A DNA stretch of 14,327 bases from Gemmatimonadota bacterium. Lineage in GTDB: Bacteria > Gemmatimonadota > Gemmatimonadetes > Gemmatimonadales > GWC2-71-9. The stretch lies in contig QHTS01000037.1 of assembly GCA_003220905.1 (NCBI GenBank), positions 1 through 14,327 on the forward strand, given 5' to 3'. Under the pieces are notes generated by a model. It had not been told where the DNA came from. It was given only the letters and a program-made list of their open reading frames with translations, and did no database searches. The position numbers and the translations under genes were made by a program. Numbering within the stretch: position 1 is the first letter of the stretch; every line of letters starts with the position of its first letter. Of the stretch, positions 13,418 through 14,327 are shown piece by piece.

Positions 13418-14327
13418 ATGCCACGCAAGCGCATCTCGAGACGGAAATTCGTCGGCGATGTCGGCGCCGGTGTGGCATTCGCCATCGTGCCGCGCCACGT
13501 CCTGGGGCGCGGATTCCGGGCGCCGAGCGATAAGCTCAACGTCGCTTGCATCGGCGTCGGCGGCATGGGCCGCAACGACGTGAAGGGCATGGAGGGCGAG
13601 AACATCTACGCGCTGTGCGACGTCGACTGGAAAATCGCCGAGGACGCCTTTCAGAGCTACTCCAAGGCGAAGCGCTTCCGCGACTACCGCGAGATGCTCG
13701 ACAAGGAGGCGAAGAGCATCGACGCGGTCACGGTTTCCACGCCCGATCACTCGCACACGGCGGCCGGCCTGCTCGCCATGAAAGCAGGCAAGCACACCTA
13801 CATCCAGAAGCCCCTCGCGCGGACCATGGGGGAGATCCGCGTGTTGGCGGAATACGCCCGCGGTCACCCCAAGCTCATGACGCAGATGGGGAACCAGGGC
13901 CATGCGCGCGAGGGGACGCGCCAGATCCGCGAGTGGGTGGAGGCTGGCGCGATCGGCACGGTGCGGGAGGTGCACTTCTGGACGAACCGCCCCATCTGGC
14001 CGCAGGCCATCGAGCGGCCGCTCGAGGAGTACTATGTCCCGGCCACCCTCGACTGGAACCTCTGGCTCGGGCCGGCCCCGGAGCGGCCGTATCATCCCGC
14101 CTACGCGCCGTTCAAGTGGCGTGGCTGGTGGGACTTCGGCACCGGCGCGCTGGGCGACATGGCGTGCCACATCATGGATGCCGCGTACTGGGCACTGGAT
14201 CTCGGGCTTCCCACCCGCATCGAGCCCGAGTCGACCCCGCTCTTCAAGGAGACGGCGCCGGCGGGCTCGCGAATCACGTACACGTTCCGAGCCAAGGGGA
14301 CCCGCCCCGAGGTGACGGTGGTGTGGC
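13418..14327 (+). CDS. Tat-signal Gfo/Idh/MocA-family oxidoreductase (3' end outside window)
   Basis: The frame is open for 303 codons and runs off the right edge. The N-terminus has a twin-arginine signal, SRRKFVGDVGAGVAFAIVP (7-25), suggesting export of a folded, cofactor-loaded enzyme. Next comes the Rossmann nucleotide site LNVACIGVGGMGRND, then VSTPDHSHTAA and IQKPLAR, where K131 is the lysine of the EKP-like motif. In the C-terminal domain, GALGDMACHIMDAAY supplies D247 and H251, the usual catalytic Asp and His. Such enzymes oxidise sugar hydroxyls with a tightly held NAD(P); some act at C3 of glycosides. ATG 13418 follows AGGAG at 13404-13408, which overlaps the permease stop by one base. 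It is the third gene of the DUF1080-permease-dehydrogenase set. Confidence 0.9.
   Translation, partial: MPRKRISRRKFVGDVGAGVAFAIVPRHVLGRGFRAPSDKLNVACIGVGGMGRNDVKGMEGENIYALCDVDWKIAEDAFQSYSKAKRFRDYREMLDKEAKSIDAVTVSTPDHSHTAAGLLAMKAGKHTYIQKPLARTMGEIRVLAEYARGHPKLMTQMGNQGHAREGTRQIREWVEAGAIGTVREVHFWTNRPIWPQAIERPLEEYYVPATLDWNLWLGPAPERPYHPAYAPFKWRGWWDFGTGALGDMACHIMDAAYWALDLGLPTRIEPESTPLFKETAPAGSRITYTFRAKGTRPEVTVVW

Noticed and set aside
1..14327. CRISPR arrays, tRNA/rRNA genes, insertion sequences, phage or toxin-antitoxin genes
   Set aside because: Searched by eye on both strands; no spaced direct repeats, cloverleaf-like T-loop motifs, transposases or short toxin-antitoxin pairs were recognised.

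Overview
The window comes from a high-GC bacterial chromosome (roughly two thirds G+C by eye, with strong G/C bias at third codon positions, which produces many long antisense shadow frames). No gene is phylogenetically diagnostic. An exported DUF1080 protein, a NupG-type permease and a Tat-type Gfo/Idh/MocA oxidoreductase together with ArgR and a class A PBP suggest a Gram-negative environmental lineage such as Gemmatimonadota or a relative. That placement is a guess. No tRNA, rRNA, CRISPR array, transposase or phage gene was seen, and no stretch longer than 300 bases lacks a gene.

Layout. (1) 2-2360, plus strand: the last codons of one GT4 glycosyltransferase, then two more GT4 glycosyltransferases, the end of a surface-polysaccharide or glycolipid cluster. 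(2) 2357-3439, minus strand: a patatin-like lipase fused at its C-terminus to a single-cluster ferredoxin domain; its stop codon overlaps that of the converging glycosyltransferase. (3) 3510-5509, plus strand: a DppC/OppC-type permease with no visible partner subunits, translationally coupled (ATGA) to a fold-type I, class V aminotransferase-like PLP enzyme. (4) 5510-5588: a long near-perfect hairpin between convergent genes. (5) 5577-7535, minus strand: tyrS followed by a small YdjM-like membrane protein. (6) 7604-14327, plus strand: a tightly packed run of a broken class A PBP (PBP1A), an ATZ/TRZ-type amidohydrolase, argR, a secreted DUF1080 protein, a nucleoside:H+ symporter-family MFS permease and a Tat-signal Gfo/Idh/MocA oxidoreductase that runs off the window.

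How the genes may work together. The last three genes look like one catabolic module: a C3-oxidising dehydrogenase and a 3-keto-glycoside hydrolase, both with export signals, plus a permease. This suggests oxidation and cleavage of glycosides outside the cytoplasm followed by uptake. The PBP1A gene has lost about 25 bases and its reading frame between the second and third penicillin-binding motifs, so as assembled it cannot make a working transpeptidase. The points most worth a second look are the patatin-ferredoxin fusion, the PBP1A lesion, the exported keto-sugar module, the long hairpin and the QVGN replacement of the HIGH motif in TyrRS.
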